The position numbers and the translations under genes are program-made. This document shows positions 56,985 through 64,000 of a stretch of DNA of 64,000 nt, one piece after another (position 1 is the stretch's first letter; the number at the start of each line of letters is the position of its first letter). The notes beneath the pieces are model-generated. The model searched no databases. It saw only the letters and a program-made list of their open reading frames with translations, and was not told where the DNA came from. The stretch lies in assembly GCF_006716905.1 (NCBI RefSeq), contig NZ_VFPV01000001.1, positions 1,428,001 to 1,492,000 on the forward strand, in the 5' to 3' direction. This DNA comes from Acidovorax temperans (GTDB taxonomy: Bacteria > Pseudomonadota > Gammaproteobacteria > Burkholderiales > Burkholderiaceae_C).

Positions 56985-58009
56985 GGCAACGCTTCGCCAG
57001 CGCGCAGGGGCTTGAGGTTGGCCTCGCCAAACACAAAGCTTTCGGGCGGCGTCCACGACTCGCGGCGCAGGGTGATGGTGCCGGTGTTGCGCGGCAGGTT
57101 GTAGAAGTCGGGGCCGTGGAAGCTGGCAAAGCCCTCGAGCTTGTCGAGCGCGCCCGCGTTGTCAAACGCCTCGGCATACATCTCCATGGCGGCGTGCGCG
57201 GTGTAGCAGCCTGCGCAGCCAGTGGCGTGTTCCTTGAGATGTGCAGGGTGCGGGGCGCTGTCGGTGCCCAGGAAGAACTTGTGGCTGCCGCTGGTGGCGG
57301 CCTGCACCAGGGCCACACGGTGCGTTTCGCGCTTGAGCACGGGCAGGCAGTAGTAGTGGGGGCGTACACCACCCACAAAGATGGCGTTGCGGTTGTACAG
57401 CAGGTGGTGCGCGGTGATGGTGGCGGCCGTGTAGCGGTCGGCCTCGGCCACGTAGTCGGCAGCGTCTTTGGTGGTGATGTGCTCGAAGACGATCTTCAAT
57501 TCGGGAAAGTCGCGGCGCAGCGGGATGAGTTGCTGCTCAATGAAGACGGCCTCGCGGTCGAAGAGGTCGATGTCGCTGCTGGTCACTTCGCCGTGCACCA
57601 AGAGCAGCATGCCTGCCTTCTGCATGGCTTCGAGGGTCTTGTAGGTTTTGCGGATGTCGGTCACGCCCGCGTCGCTGTTGGTGGTGGCGCCTGCGGGGTA
57701 GAGCTTGCAGGCCACCACGCCTGCGGCCTTGGCACGCACGATTTCTTCGGACGGCAGGTTGTCGGTGAGGTACAGCGTCATCAGCGGCTCAAAGCTCACG
57801 CCTGCGGGCACGGCGGCCAGGATGCGCTGCTTGTAGGCCAGGGCCTGCTCGGCCGTGGTGACCGGGGGGCGCAGGTTGGGCATGATGATCGCGCGGCCAA
57901 ACTGGGCGGCCGTGTGGGGCACGACGGTGTGCAGGGGTTCGCCGTCGCGCACATGCAGATGCCAGTCGTCAGGGCGGGTGATGGTGAGGGTGTGGGGTGC
58001 TGCAGTCAT
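56969..58009 (-). CDS. pyrC: Dihydroorotase PyrC
   Basis: PyrC closes carbamoyl aspartate to dihydroorotate in pyrimidine synthesis. The 346-residue class II enzyme has the metal ligands in [10 protein letters not shown], the carboxylated lysine in [15 protein letters not shown], histidines in MLLLVHGEV and [14 protein letters not shown], and the catalytic aspartate in FLGTDSAPH. The ATG at 58009 has GGAG close upstream and is preferred to one at 58018. Confidence 0.97.
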   Translation of the reverse strand: MTAAPHTLTITRPDDWHLHVRDGEPLHTVVPHTAAQFGRAIIMPNLRPPVTTAEQALAYKQRILAAVPAGVSFEPLMTLYLTDNLPSEEIVRAKAAGVVACKLYPAGATTNSDAGVTDIRKTYKTLEAMQKAGMLLLVHGEVTSSDIDLFDREAVFIEQQLIPLRRDFPELKIVFEHITTKDAADYVAEADRYTAATITAHHLLYNRNAIFVGGVRPHYYCLPVLKRETHRVALVQAATSGSHKFFLGTDSAPHPAHLKEHATGCAGCYTAHAAMEMYAEAFDNAGALDKLEGFASFHGPDFYNLPRNTGTITLRRESWTPPESFVFGEANLKPLRAGEALPWRLV

Positions 58010-58060
58010 GGGCTCCATTGTCCCATTGCCTCCAGCCCTGCCACAGCCCTCTGCGCAATT

Positions 58061-58118
58061 GCTATATTTTTAATAGCTACTTGCGCCTTCTATTCGGGCG
58101 CTAGAGCCTGAAATGGCT
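58061..58118 (+). repeat. Dispersed palindromic repeat, intergenic copy upstream of pyrC
   Basis: It contains TTTTTAATAGCTACTTGCGC, CTTCTATTC, then GGGCGCTAGAGCCTGAAATG. It lies between the Bug receptor and pyrC, in the pyrC leader. Confidence 0.8.
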
Positions 58119-58149
58119 TCAATTCACGCGCCCGTGCACGACATTGAAG

Positions 58150-59136
58150 TTATTCGGCCTTGATGCCAGCGCGCTTGACCACGTCGCCAAACTTCACCAT
58201 GCGCTCGGCCATCATCTTTTCGAAGGCGGCAGGCGTCATCTCTTCGGGCGGGATGACGCCACGGTCTTTGAGATTGGCGATCATCGCGGGCGATGCTGCC
58301 ACCTGGCGCACGGCCTTGTGCAGGGTTTGCACCGCAGCGTCGGGCGTACCGGCGGGTGCGGCAATGCCGATCCAGGACGTGAGGTTGAGCTGGGGGTAGC
58401 CCACTTCGGCCAGGGTCGGTACATCGGGCAGTTGGGGCAGGCGCTGGTCATTGGCCACGGCCAGTGCACGCACCTTGCCCGCCTGGATGTGCGGCAGCAT
58501 GATGACCAGGTTGTCGAGGATGAACTGCACCTCGTTACCCAACACGGCGGTGATCAGTGGTGTACCGCCCCGGTAGGGAATATGGGTGGTATAAGCGCCG
58601 GTAGAGGCCTTGAGCATTTCCACGTTCAACTGGCCCATGCTGCCCACGCCGCCACTGCCGTAGTTGAGCTTGCCAGGGTTCTTCTTGGCGTAGTCAATGA
58701 ACTCCTTGAAGGTCTTGAACGGCAGGCTGCTGTGCACCACCAGGGCGTTGGGCAGGCGCCCCAGGATGGCGATGTTTTCAAAGTCCTTGACCGGGTCGTA
58801 GCCCACCTGGGGCTGGGTCAGCGGGTTGGCCAGATGGCTGCTTTGCGACGACACCACCAGGGTGTAGCCGTCGGCCTTGGCGCGCGCCACGTATTGCGCG
58901 CCCACCGAGCCACCCGCACCGGGGCGGTTTTCCACCACGATGGGCACGCCCAGCACGCGCGACAGAGGCTCCGAATACTGGCGGGCCATGATGTCCACCG
59001 AGCCGCCGGGTGGGAAGGGCACCACCATGGTGATGGGGCGCGAAGGGTATTTGTCTTGCGCAACGGCAGGCAGCGTAGCCAGGCCAGCCAGGCCCAGGCC
59101 GATGGAAAGGAGAAGTCGGCGGGAAGAAAATTTCAT
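58150..59136 (-). CDS. Bug-family tripartite tricarboxylate receptor (periplasmic)
   Basis: A 328-residue TctC/Bug receptor. The signal peptide is RRLLLSIGLGLAGLATLPAV with a cut before QDKYPSRPITMVVPFPPGGS, the family N-terminus. VENRPGAGGSVGAQYVARAK and HIPYRGGTPLITAVLGNEVQ are typical. Start chosen at the ATG at 59136 (MKFSSRRLL). It follows the M20 peptidase gene by 70 bp on the same strand and may be co-transcribed with it, suggesting uptake of the peptidase's substrate or product (inference). Confidence 0.92.
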   Translation of the reverse strand: MKFSSRRLLLSIGLGLAGLATLPAVAQDKYPSRPITMVVPFPPGGSVDIMARQYSEPLSRVLGVPIVVENRPGAGGSVGAQYVARAKADGYTLVVSSQSSHLANPLTQPQVGYDPVKDFENIAILGRLPNALVVHSSLPFKTFKEFIDYAKKNPGKLNYGSGGVGSMGQLNVEMLKASTGAYTTHIPYRGGTPLITAVLGNEVQFILDNLVIMLPHIQAGKVRALAVANDQRLPQLPDVPTLAEVGYPQLNLTSWIGIAAPAGTPDAAVQTLHKAVRQVAASPAMIANLKDRGVIPPEEMTPAAFEKMMAERMVKFGDVVKRAGIKAE

Positions 59137-59206
59137 AGGGTTCAAAGGTTTCACGGGGTCAATAAAAAGTCTTCAATGAGCGCGCTCCACGGCTGCGCCG
59201 TCGGCT

Positions 59207-60376
59207 TCAGGGGTGCCCCAGCACGGCCAGCGCCACTGCCTGTGCGCGCGGTACAAAGGTGGTCAGCTCGCAATACTCGCGCTCGGTGTGCGGGTGGCCG
59301 CCCACGGGCCCGGTGGCGCACAGGGTGGGCACGCCCACCGAGGCAGTGAGGCCGCTGTCGGCTGCGCCGCCTGTGAACTCGCCCTGCACTTCAAAGCCCA
59401 GCGTGCGCGCGCTCTCCTGGTACAGCGCCAGAAGGTAGTCGGGCGTGGGTTTCATGGGCAAGGTGCTGCGGGCCACGGTGATGCGGCCCTGGGTGCGCGG
59501 CACGCTTTCTTCTTCGATGATGGCGCGCACACGGGCCAGCAGGTCCTCCGGGTTGGTGTCGGCAGTGAAGCGCAGGTCCAGCTCCGCCCGGGCATGGGGG
59601 GCCACCATGTTGGACACCACACCGCCATGCACCACACCCACGTTGGCGGTGACGCCAGTGGCAGGGTCGGTCAGCGCGTGCAGGGCCAGCGTCTTGCGGG
59701 CCAGGGCGTCAATGGCGCTGGCGCCCGCCGCGTGGTTGATGCCAGCATGGGCGGCCACACCCTCCACCTCAAACTCCACCAGCATTGAGCCTTTGCGGCT
59801 GGTGACCACGTTGCCGCTGACGCGGCCCGGCTCGGCATTGAACACGGCGCGGGCGCCCCGCACGCGGTCCATGATCAGATCGCGCGTGGCGGGCGAGCCA
59901 ATTTCTTCATCACACGAAAAGAACAGGTGCAGCGGCGCTTTCAGGCCACCGCAGCGTGCAAAGGCTTCGGCCACGAACACGTTGAGTACCAGGCCTGATT
60001 TCATGTCGGCCACGCCAGGGCCGTAGGCGCGCCCGGCTTCCTCGCGGTAAGGTCGCTTGGCGACCGTACCGGCGGGGAATACCGTGTCCATATGCCCCAT
60101 GAGCACGATGGGGGCGCCCTCGCCCGCAGCGTTGACCTGCGCGTGCAGTAGCACGCCGTAACCAGGTACGGCCTCAAACTGCACCGGCACGCCTGCCGCC
60201 TGCAGGCGTTCAGCCAGAGCGTGGGCCACGGCCGTCACGCCTGCTTCGTCGCGGCTGCCGCTGTCGATATTGACCACTTTCTGCAACAAGTCTTGCATCG
60301 CTTGCTGCTGGCTGGCCAGCCAGTCCAGGACCAGACCGCGGGCCTGCGGCGCGCTGGCTTCAAGGGTATCCTGCAT
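59207..60376 (-). CDS. M20-family zinc peptidase (glutamate carboxypeptidase/CPG2 type)
   Basis: A 389-residue cocatalytic zinc hydrolase. Ligands and catalytic residues are in VLMGHMDTVFPAGTV (His and Asp), GPGVADMKSGLVLNV, FFSCDEEIGSPATRD (Glu pair), FNAEPGR and GGHPHTEREY (final His). The dimerisation domain lies at about 180-295. It resembles carboxypeptidase G2, which frees C-terminal glutamate. It is divergent from an RpiR regulator and close to glutamate-type ABC genes; the true substrate is not known. Confidence 0.9.
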   Translation of the reverse strand: MQDTLEASAPQARGLVLDWLASQQQAMQDLLQKVVNIDSGSRDEAGVTAVAHALAERLQAAGVPVQFEAVPGYGVLLHAQVNAAGEGAPIVLMGHMDTVFPAGTVAKRPYREEAGRAYGPGVADMKSGLVLNVFVAEAFARCGGLKAPLHLFFSCDEEIGSPATRDLIMDRVRGARAVFNAEPGRVSGNVVTSRKGSMLVEFEVEGVAAHAGINHAAGASAIDALARKTLALHALTDPATGVTANVGVVHGGVVSNMVAPHARAELDLRFTADTNPEDLLARVRAIIEEESVPRTQGRITVARSTLPMKPTPDYLLALYQESARTLGFEVQGEFTGGAADSGLTASVGVPTLCATGPVGGHPHTEREYCELTTFVPRAQAVALAVLGHP

Positions 60377-60445
60377 GGTTCATCCTTCTGTACACCGGCT
60401 CACCGGCGAAAAACCGGGCGACAGTGTTGCACGCGTTGCAGGTGT

Positions 60446-60463
60446 TTGCAATACTCATTGCAA
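60446..60463. promoter_or_regulatory. TTGCAAT-type palindrome, probable RpiR operator
   Basis: A perfect inverted repeat, TTGCAAT-ACTC-ATTGCAA, lies in the 99-bp region between the M20 and RpiR genes. A further half-site ATTGCAA (60487-60493) falls in the first codons of the RpiR gene, and TTGCA recurs upstream. Likely bound by the RpiR protein for both promoters. Confidence 0.6.
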
Positions 60464-60475
60464 TAAATTGGTTTT

Positions 60476-61414
60476 ATGAAATCATCATTGCAAACTTCCG
60501 CAGGCCTGCTGACCGAGCGGTTGGCACGGCACCATGCCGACTTGACCGGCAGCGAACGCGCCCTGGCCGAAGCACTGCAGCGCGACTACCCCCACGCGTT
60601 GCTGGAATCGGCCACGGCGCTGGCAGCTCGCAACGGCACCAGCGCATCGACCGTGGTGCGGCTGTTTGCCAAGCTGGGCTATGCCAGCTACGCAGAGGCG
60701 CAGCGCGAGGCCCGTGCCGAAGTCACCGCCCTGCTGCAAACGGCGGGGCAGCGCGCCCCCGTCACCATCGGAGCAGAGCGCACCCTGCAGCAATGTGTGG
60801 ACGATGCCCTGCTGCACGACCAGCACAACCTGTCAGCCACGCGCGAAGGCTTGAACCTGGCTGCGTTTGAGGCCATGGCCACGTGCCTGGCGCAAGACAA
60901 GGGCCGGGTGCATGTGCTGGCGCAGATCAACAGTGCACCCGTGGGCTCATGGCTGGCCCTGCACCTGAACATGTGCCGCCCCGGCGTGCAGGAACTGGGC
61001 GCTGGCGCCATGGACACCACCGACCAACTGCTGTGGGTGCAGCCCGACGATGTGCTGCTGGTCTTCAGCATCCGCCGCTACGCCAGTGGCCCTGCCAAAG
61101 TGGCGCAGCACTTTCGCGACGCGGGGGCCCAGGTGCTGGCGATTACCGACAGCCCGGCCGCACCCGTGGCGACGCTGGCGCACCACCATCTGCAAGTTCA
61201 TACCTCGAACGCCTCACCGTTCGATTCATACACCGCCGCGTTCTTCCTGTGCAACGCGCTCGTTTCTGCCGTGGCCCAGCTACGGCACGGGGCAGTGCCG
61301 CAGGTGCTGGCCCGGCGCGACAGCCTGTGGGACCAGTTTGAATCACAGCGCTTGCTGGATCCTCCCGCCAGCCGCAGTGCTGGTACGCGCCGCAAACCAG
61401 CAGACAAGAAATAG
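60476..61414 (+). CDS. MurR/RpiR-family transcriptional regulator
   Basis: A 312-residue regulator with an N-terminal HTH_6 domain (LTGSERALAEALQRDYPHAL, then ALAARNGTSASTVVRLFAKL) and a C-terminal SIS domain (VHVLAQINSAPVGSWLALHL, DDVLLVFSIRRYASGPAK). SIS domains of this family sense phosphorylated sugars or related ligands. It is divergent from the M20 peptidase gene and probably regulates it and itself. The Lys/Arg-rich C-terminal tail is short. Confidence 0.92.
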   Translation: MKSSLQTSAGLLTERLARHHADLTGSERALAEALQRDYPHALLESATALAARNGTSASTVVRLFAKLGYASYAEAQREARAEVTALLQTAGQRAPVTIGAERTLQQCVDDALLHDQHNLSATREGLNLAAFEAMATCLAQDKGRVHVLAQINSAPVGSWLALHLNMCRPGVQELGAGAMDTTDQLLWVQPDDVLLVFSIRRYASGPAKVAQHFRDAGAQVLAITDSPAAPVATLAHHHLQVHTSNASPFDSYTAAFFLCNALVSAVAQLRHGAVPQVLARRDSLWDQFESQRLLDPPASRSAGTRRKPADKK

Positions 61415-61450
61415 CGCCTGCCCGCCACGCCCTCACCGCAAGACGGCATG

Positions 61451-61475
61451 AAAAAAGGCACCCGAGGGTGCCTTT
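61451..61475 (-). terminator. Rho-independent terminator after gltL
   Basis: The minus strand has AAAGGCACCC-TCGG-GTGCCTTTTTT, about 36 bp after the gltL stop. The opposite strand has only a short T run, so it chiefly serves gltL. Confidence 0.88.
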
Positions 61476-61510
61476 GAACCACCGTACTGCGGCAGCGCGC
61501 CGCAGAATCA

Positions 61511-62248
<738 letters not shown>

Positions 62249-62320
62249 TTCTTTCTCCAATCTCTTCTCTTGTCACTTTTTCGGGGCGCCGCCCATAAGA
62301 CCGATGCGGCCTCATGCGGG

Positions 62321-62397
62321 GACGCCGTGGAGCTGGCTCTGCCAGGCCACTGGCGTCGTCACCCTCGGGGGAAGGCGCCGAAGGCGACTCAGGGGGG
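62321..62397. repeat. GC-rich repeat family 2, copy B
   Basis: The segment runs GACGCCGTGGAGCTGGCTCT, CACTGGCGTCGTCACC, GGGGGAAGGCGCCGAAG and GCGACTCAGGGGGG, parallel to copy A at 30033-30117. It ends at the gltK stop codon. Confidence 0.6.
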
Positions 62398-63063
62398 CTA
62401 CCGAATAATTGCGATCTTCTGGTGCAGGCGCTTCACAGCCCAGGACAGCGCATAGCACATCACAAAGTACAGGACGGCAGCGGCCAGGTACGCCTCGATG
62501 GGTCGGCCAAAGTTCTTGCCCGCCACTTCAAAGCCCTTGAGCATGTCGTAGGCGCCAATCGCATACACCAGCGAGGTGTCCTGGAACAGGATGATGGTCT
62601 GGGTCAGCAGCACAGGCAGCATGTTGCGGAAGGCCTGGGGCAGCACCACCAGCTTCATGTTCTGGCTGTAGGTCATGCCCAGCGCCTGCCCGGCATACAC
62701 CTGCCCACGCGGAATGGACTGGATACCCGCGCGCATGATTTCGCTGAAGTACGCGGCCTCGAACGCGATGAAGGTGACCACCGCCGACAACTCAGCACCA
62801 ATGGGGCGACCGATGATGGCAGGCATCAGCAGGAAGAACCACAGAATCACCATGACCAGCGGAATGCTGCGCATGCCGTTGACGTAGATGGTGGCGGGCA
62901 CATCCAGCCATTTGCGGCCCGACAGGCGCATCAGCGCCAGCACCGTGCCGAACAGCACGCCGCCAATGGTGGCAACCAGGGTGAGCATCAGGCTGAAGTA
63001 CAGCCCCTTCAGGACGAAGTTGGAGATCAGGTCCCAGTTGTAGAAGGAAAAGTCGAGATTCAT
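62398..63063 (-). CDS. gltK: Glutamate/aspartate ABC transporter permease (GltK type)
   Basis: A 221-residue permease of the HisM/GltK group with about five membrane segments. The first region is NFVLKGLYFSLMLTLVATIG, and the EAA-loop is EIMRAGIQSIPRGQVYAGQA LGMT (shown in two parts). It begins 2 bp after the gltJ stop. Works with GltJ as a heterodimeric channel. Substrate inferred from family resemblance. Confidence 0.92.
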   Translation of the reverse strand: MNLDFSFYNWDLISNFVLKGLYFSLMLTLVATIGGVLFGTVLALMRLSGRKWLDVPATIYVNGMRSIPLVMVILWFFLLMPAIIGRPIGAELSAVVTFIAFEAAYFSEIMRAGIQSIPRGQVYAGQALGMTYSQNMKLVVLPQAFRNMLPVLLTQTIILFQDTSLVYAIGAYDMLKGFEVAGKNFGRPIEAYLAAAVLYFVMCYALSWAVKRLHQKIAIIR

Positions 63064-63065
63064 GT

Positions 63066-63824
63066 TCAGTGACCTCCGCCCGCTCCGCCTGCCACCACCA
63101 TGCCGGGGATGCGCACGCGCTTTTCAATGAAGGCCATGATGCGGTTGATGGCGAAGGCCGACACGATATAAAGCCCGGTCACCGCGAGGTAGACCTCAAT
63201 GCCGCGCGAGGTTTCTTCCTGCGCCTGCATGGCAAACATCGTGAGCTCGGCCACCGAAACGGCAAACGCCACCGACGAGTTCTTGAAGATGTTCATCGTC
63301 TCGCTGGTCAGCGGCGGCACGATGATGCGAAACGCCATCGGCAGCAGCACATAGCGGTACGTCTGGAACGTGGTGAACCCCATGGCCATGCCTGCATAGC
63401 GCTGGCCGCGTGGCAACGCCTGGATGCCCGAGCGCACCTGCTCGGCTATACGCGCCGAGGTAAAAAAGCCCAGGGCAAACACTACCAGCACGAACCCCGG
63501 CACGCCCTTCATGGCTGGCACCAGGGTCGGCACCACGTGGTACCACAAGAAAATTTGCACGAGCAACGGTATGTTGCGGAACAGCTCCACCCACGCATTG
63601 CCCAGCCGGGTCACGATGGGGCTGTTGGGCAACGTGCGCAACGTGCCGATCAGCGAGCCAATGACCAACGCCAGCAACAAAGCCAGCAGCGATACAGACA
63701 CTGTCCACCCCCAGGCCGACAGCATCCAGTCGAGGTAAGTGATGTCGCCGCCTTTGCCAAAGCAGCCTTGCACCACTTCCCGCTCAATGGTGTCCTGGCA
63801 GAACACCTGCCAATCCCAACTCAT
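63066..63824 (-). CDS. gltJ: Glutamate/aspartate ABC transporter permease (GltJ type)
   Basis: A 252-residue permease. The ATG at 63824 (MSWDWQVFCQDTIEREVVQG) follows AGGGGTGAT, giving the usual GltJ start; the longer frame upstream carries unrelated sequence. Membrane segments include VSVSLLALLLALVIGSLIGT and VLVVFALGFFTSARIAEQV, with the EAA-type loop EQVRSGIQALPRGQRYAGMA. The substrate-binding gene gltI, normally just upstream, is not in the window; the 170 bp before it look foreign. Confidence 0.92.
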   Translation of the reverse strand: MSWDWQVFCQDTIEREVVQGCFGKGGDITYLDWMLSAWGWTVSVSLLALLLALVIGSLIGTLRTLPNSPIVTRLGNAWVELFRNIPLLVQIFLWYHVVPTLVPAMKGVPGFVLVVFALGFFTSARIAEQVRSGIQALPRGQRYAGMAMGFTTFQTYRYVLLPMAFRIIVPPLTSETMNIFKNSSVAFAVSVAELTMFAMQAQEETSRGIEVYLAVTGLYIVSAFAINRIMAFIEKRVRIPGMVVAGGAGGGH

Positions 63825-63836
63825 AGGATCACCCCT

Positions 63837-64000
63837 TAGCAGGCCGTTGAAAAAGTGCTCTTCGAACGCATCAAGGTCGTGGATTTCGAAGAAGCAAGTC
63901 GCCCAGACGCGCCCACGAATCAAATTCGAGGGCCATTTCGGCCTGTTTGCAGGCCGTTTTGCCCGTTTCGGGCGCACGTATCCCATGGCTCACGCATGAT
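63837..64000. other. Possible end of an insertion sequence upstream of gltJ (cut by window edge)
   Basis: The segment starts CAGGCCGTTGAAAAAGTGC, which resembles the terminal repeats of IS1182-like elements, and continues without any ABC-transporter gene sequence to the edge. No transposase frame can be recognised in the visible part. Tentative. Confidence 0.35.

Noticed and set aside
63825-63986. 54-residue N-terminal extension of gltJ
   Set aside because: The ATG at 63824 has a ribosome-binding site and the normal GltJ start; the extension is rich in basic residues and probably translates IS-like DNA.

Overview
The window looks like a chromosomal segment of a Comamonadaceae bacterium (Burkholderiales), probably Acidovorax-like. 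This is inferred from high GC, the gene order mraZ to ftsZ, the hslUV-STAS-dksA-COG0523 order, several Bug-type solute receptors, a DksA with a single zinc-site cysteine, and many copies of a short palindromic repeat that I associate with this family. No database search was possible.

Layout. 1-2035: edge of an integrated island, with a tyrosine integrase translationally coupled to a DUF1016/YhcG-type PDDEXK nuclease that runs off the window. 2036-20631: a complete division and cell-wall (dcw) cluster on the minus strand: mraZ-rsmH-ftsL-ftsI-murE-murF-mraY-murD-ftsW-[56-codon ORF]-murG-murC-ddlB-ftsQ-ftsA-ftsZ. It is driven by a promoter carrying a four-box MraZ operator, and most junctions are ATGA or GTGA overlaps. 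20872-31699: housekeeping genes (hslU, hslV, a STAS protein, dksA, a COG0523 GTPase, an RlmI-like methyltransferase, cheW, xerC, DUF484, dapF). 31794-33170: a GST and a 670-bp IS200/IS605-type element. 33275-36469: a small hypothetical gene, then a LysR regulator divergent from a Bug receptor and a maleate-isomerase-type enzyme. 36550-41680: a Nudix-MBL fusion, a pseudouridine-synthase-like protein lacking its catalytic Asp, and a YjgN/M48 peptidase pair. 41747-42114: RNase P RNA (minus). 42194-51229: methyltransferase, cysK, a ybhP-clsB-ybhN operon, an FAD oxidoreductase, a queuosine-precursor-type transporter and a DASS permease. 51147-54950: a chemoreceptor pseudogene broken by a second IS200 copy, which is itself split by a 1456-bp IS4-family element with an 11-bp target duplication. 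55154-64000: htpX, DUF3025, pyrC, Bug receptor, M20 peptidase, an RpiR regulator with a palindromic operator, and the ABC genes gltJKL, ending in what may be the edge of another insertion sequence.

The most unusual signal is a dispersed palindromic repeat of about 45-55 bp. At least twelve copies lie in this window, both between genes and in frame inside essential genes (murC, murE, murG, rlmI, dapF and others). In four unrelated proteins the same orientation and frame give a recognisably similar peptide. A second GC-rich repeat family has two copies. A tandemly duplicated ribosome-binding-site/start segment forms a coupled mini-ORF between ftsW and murG. The rest is orthodox.
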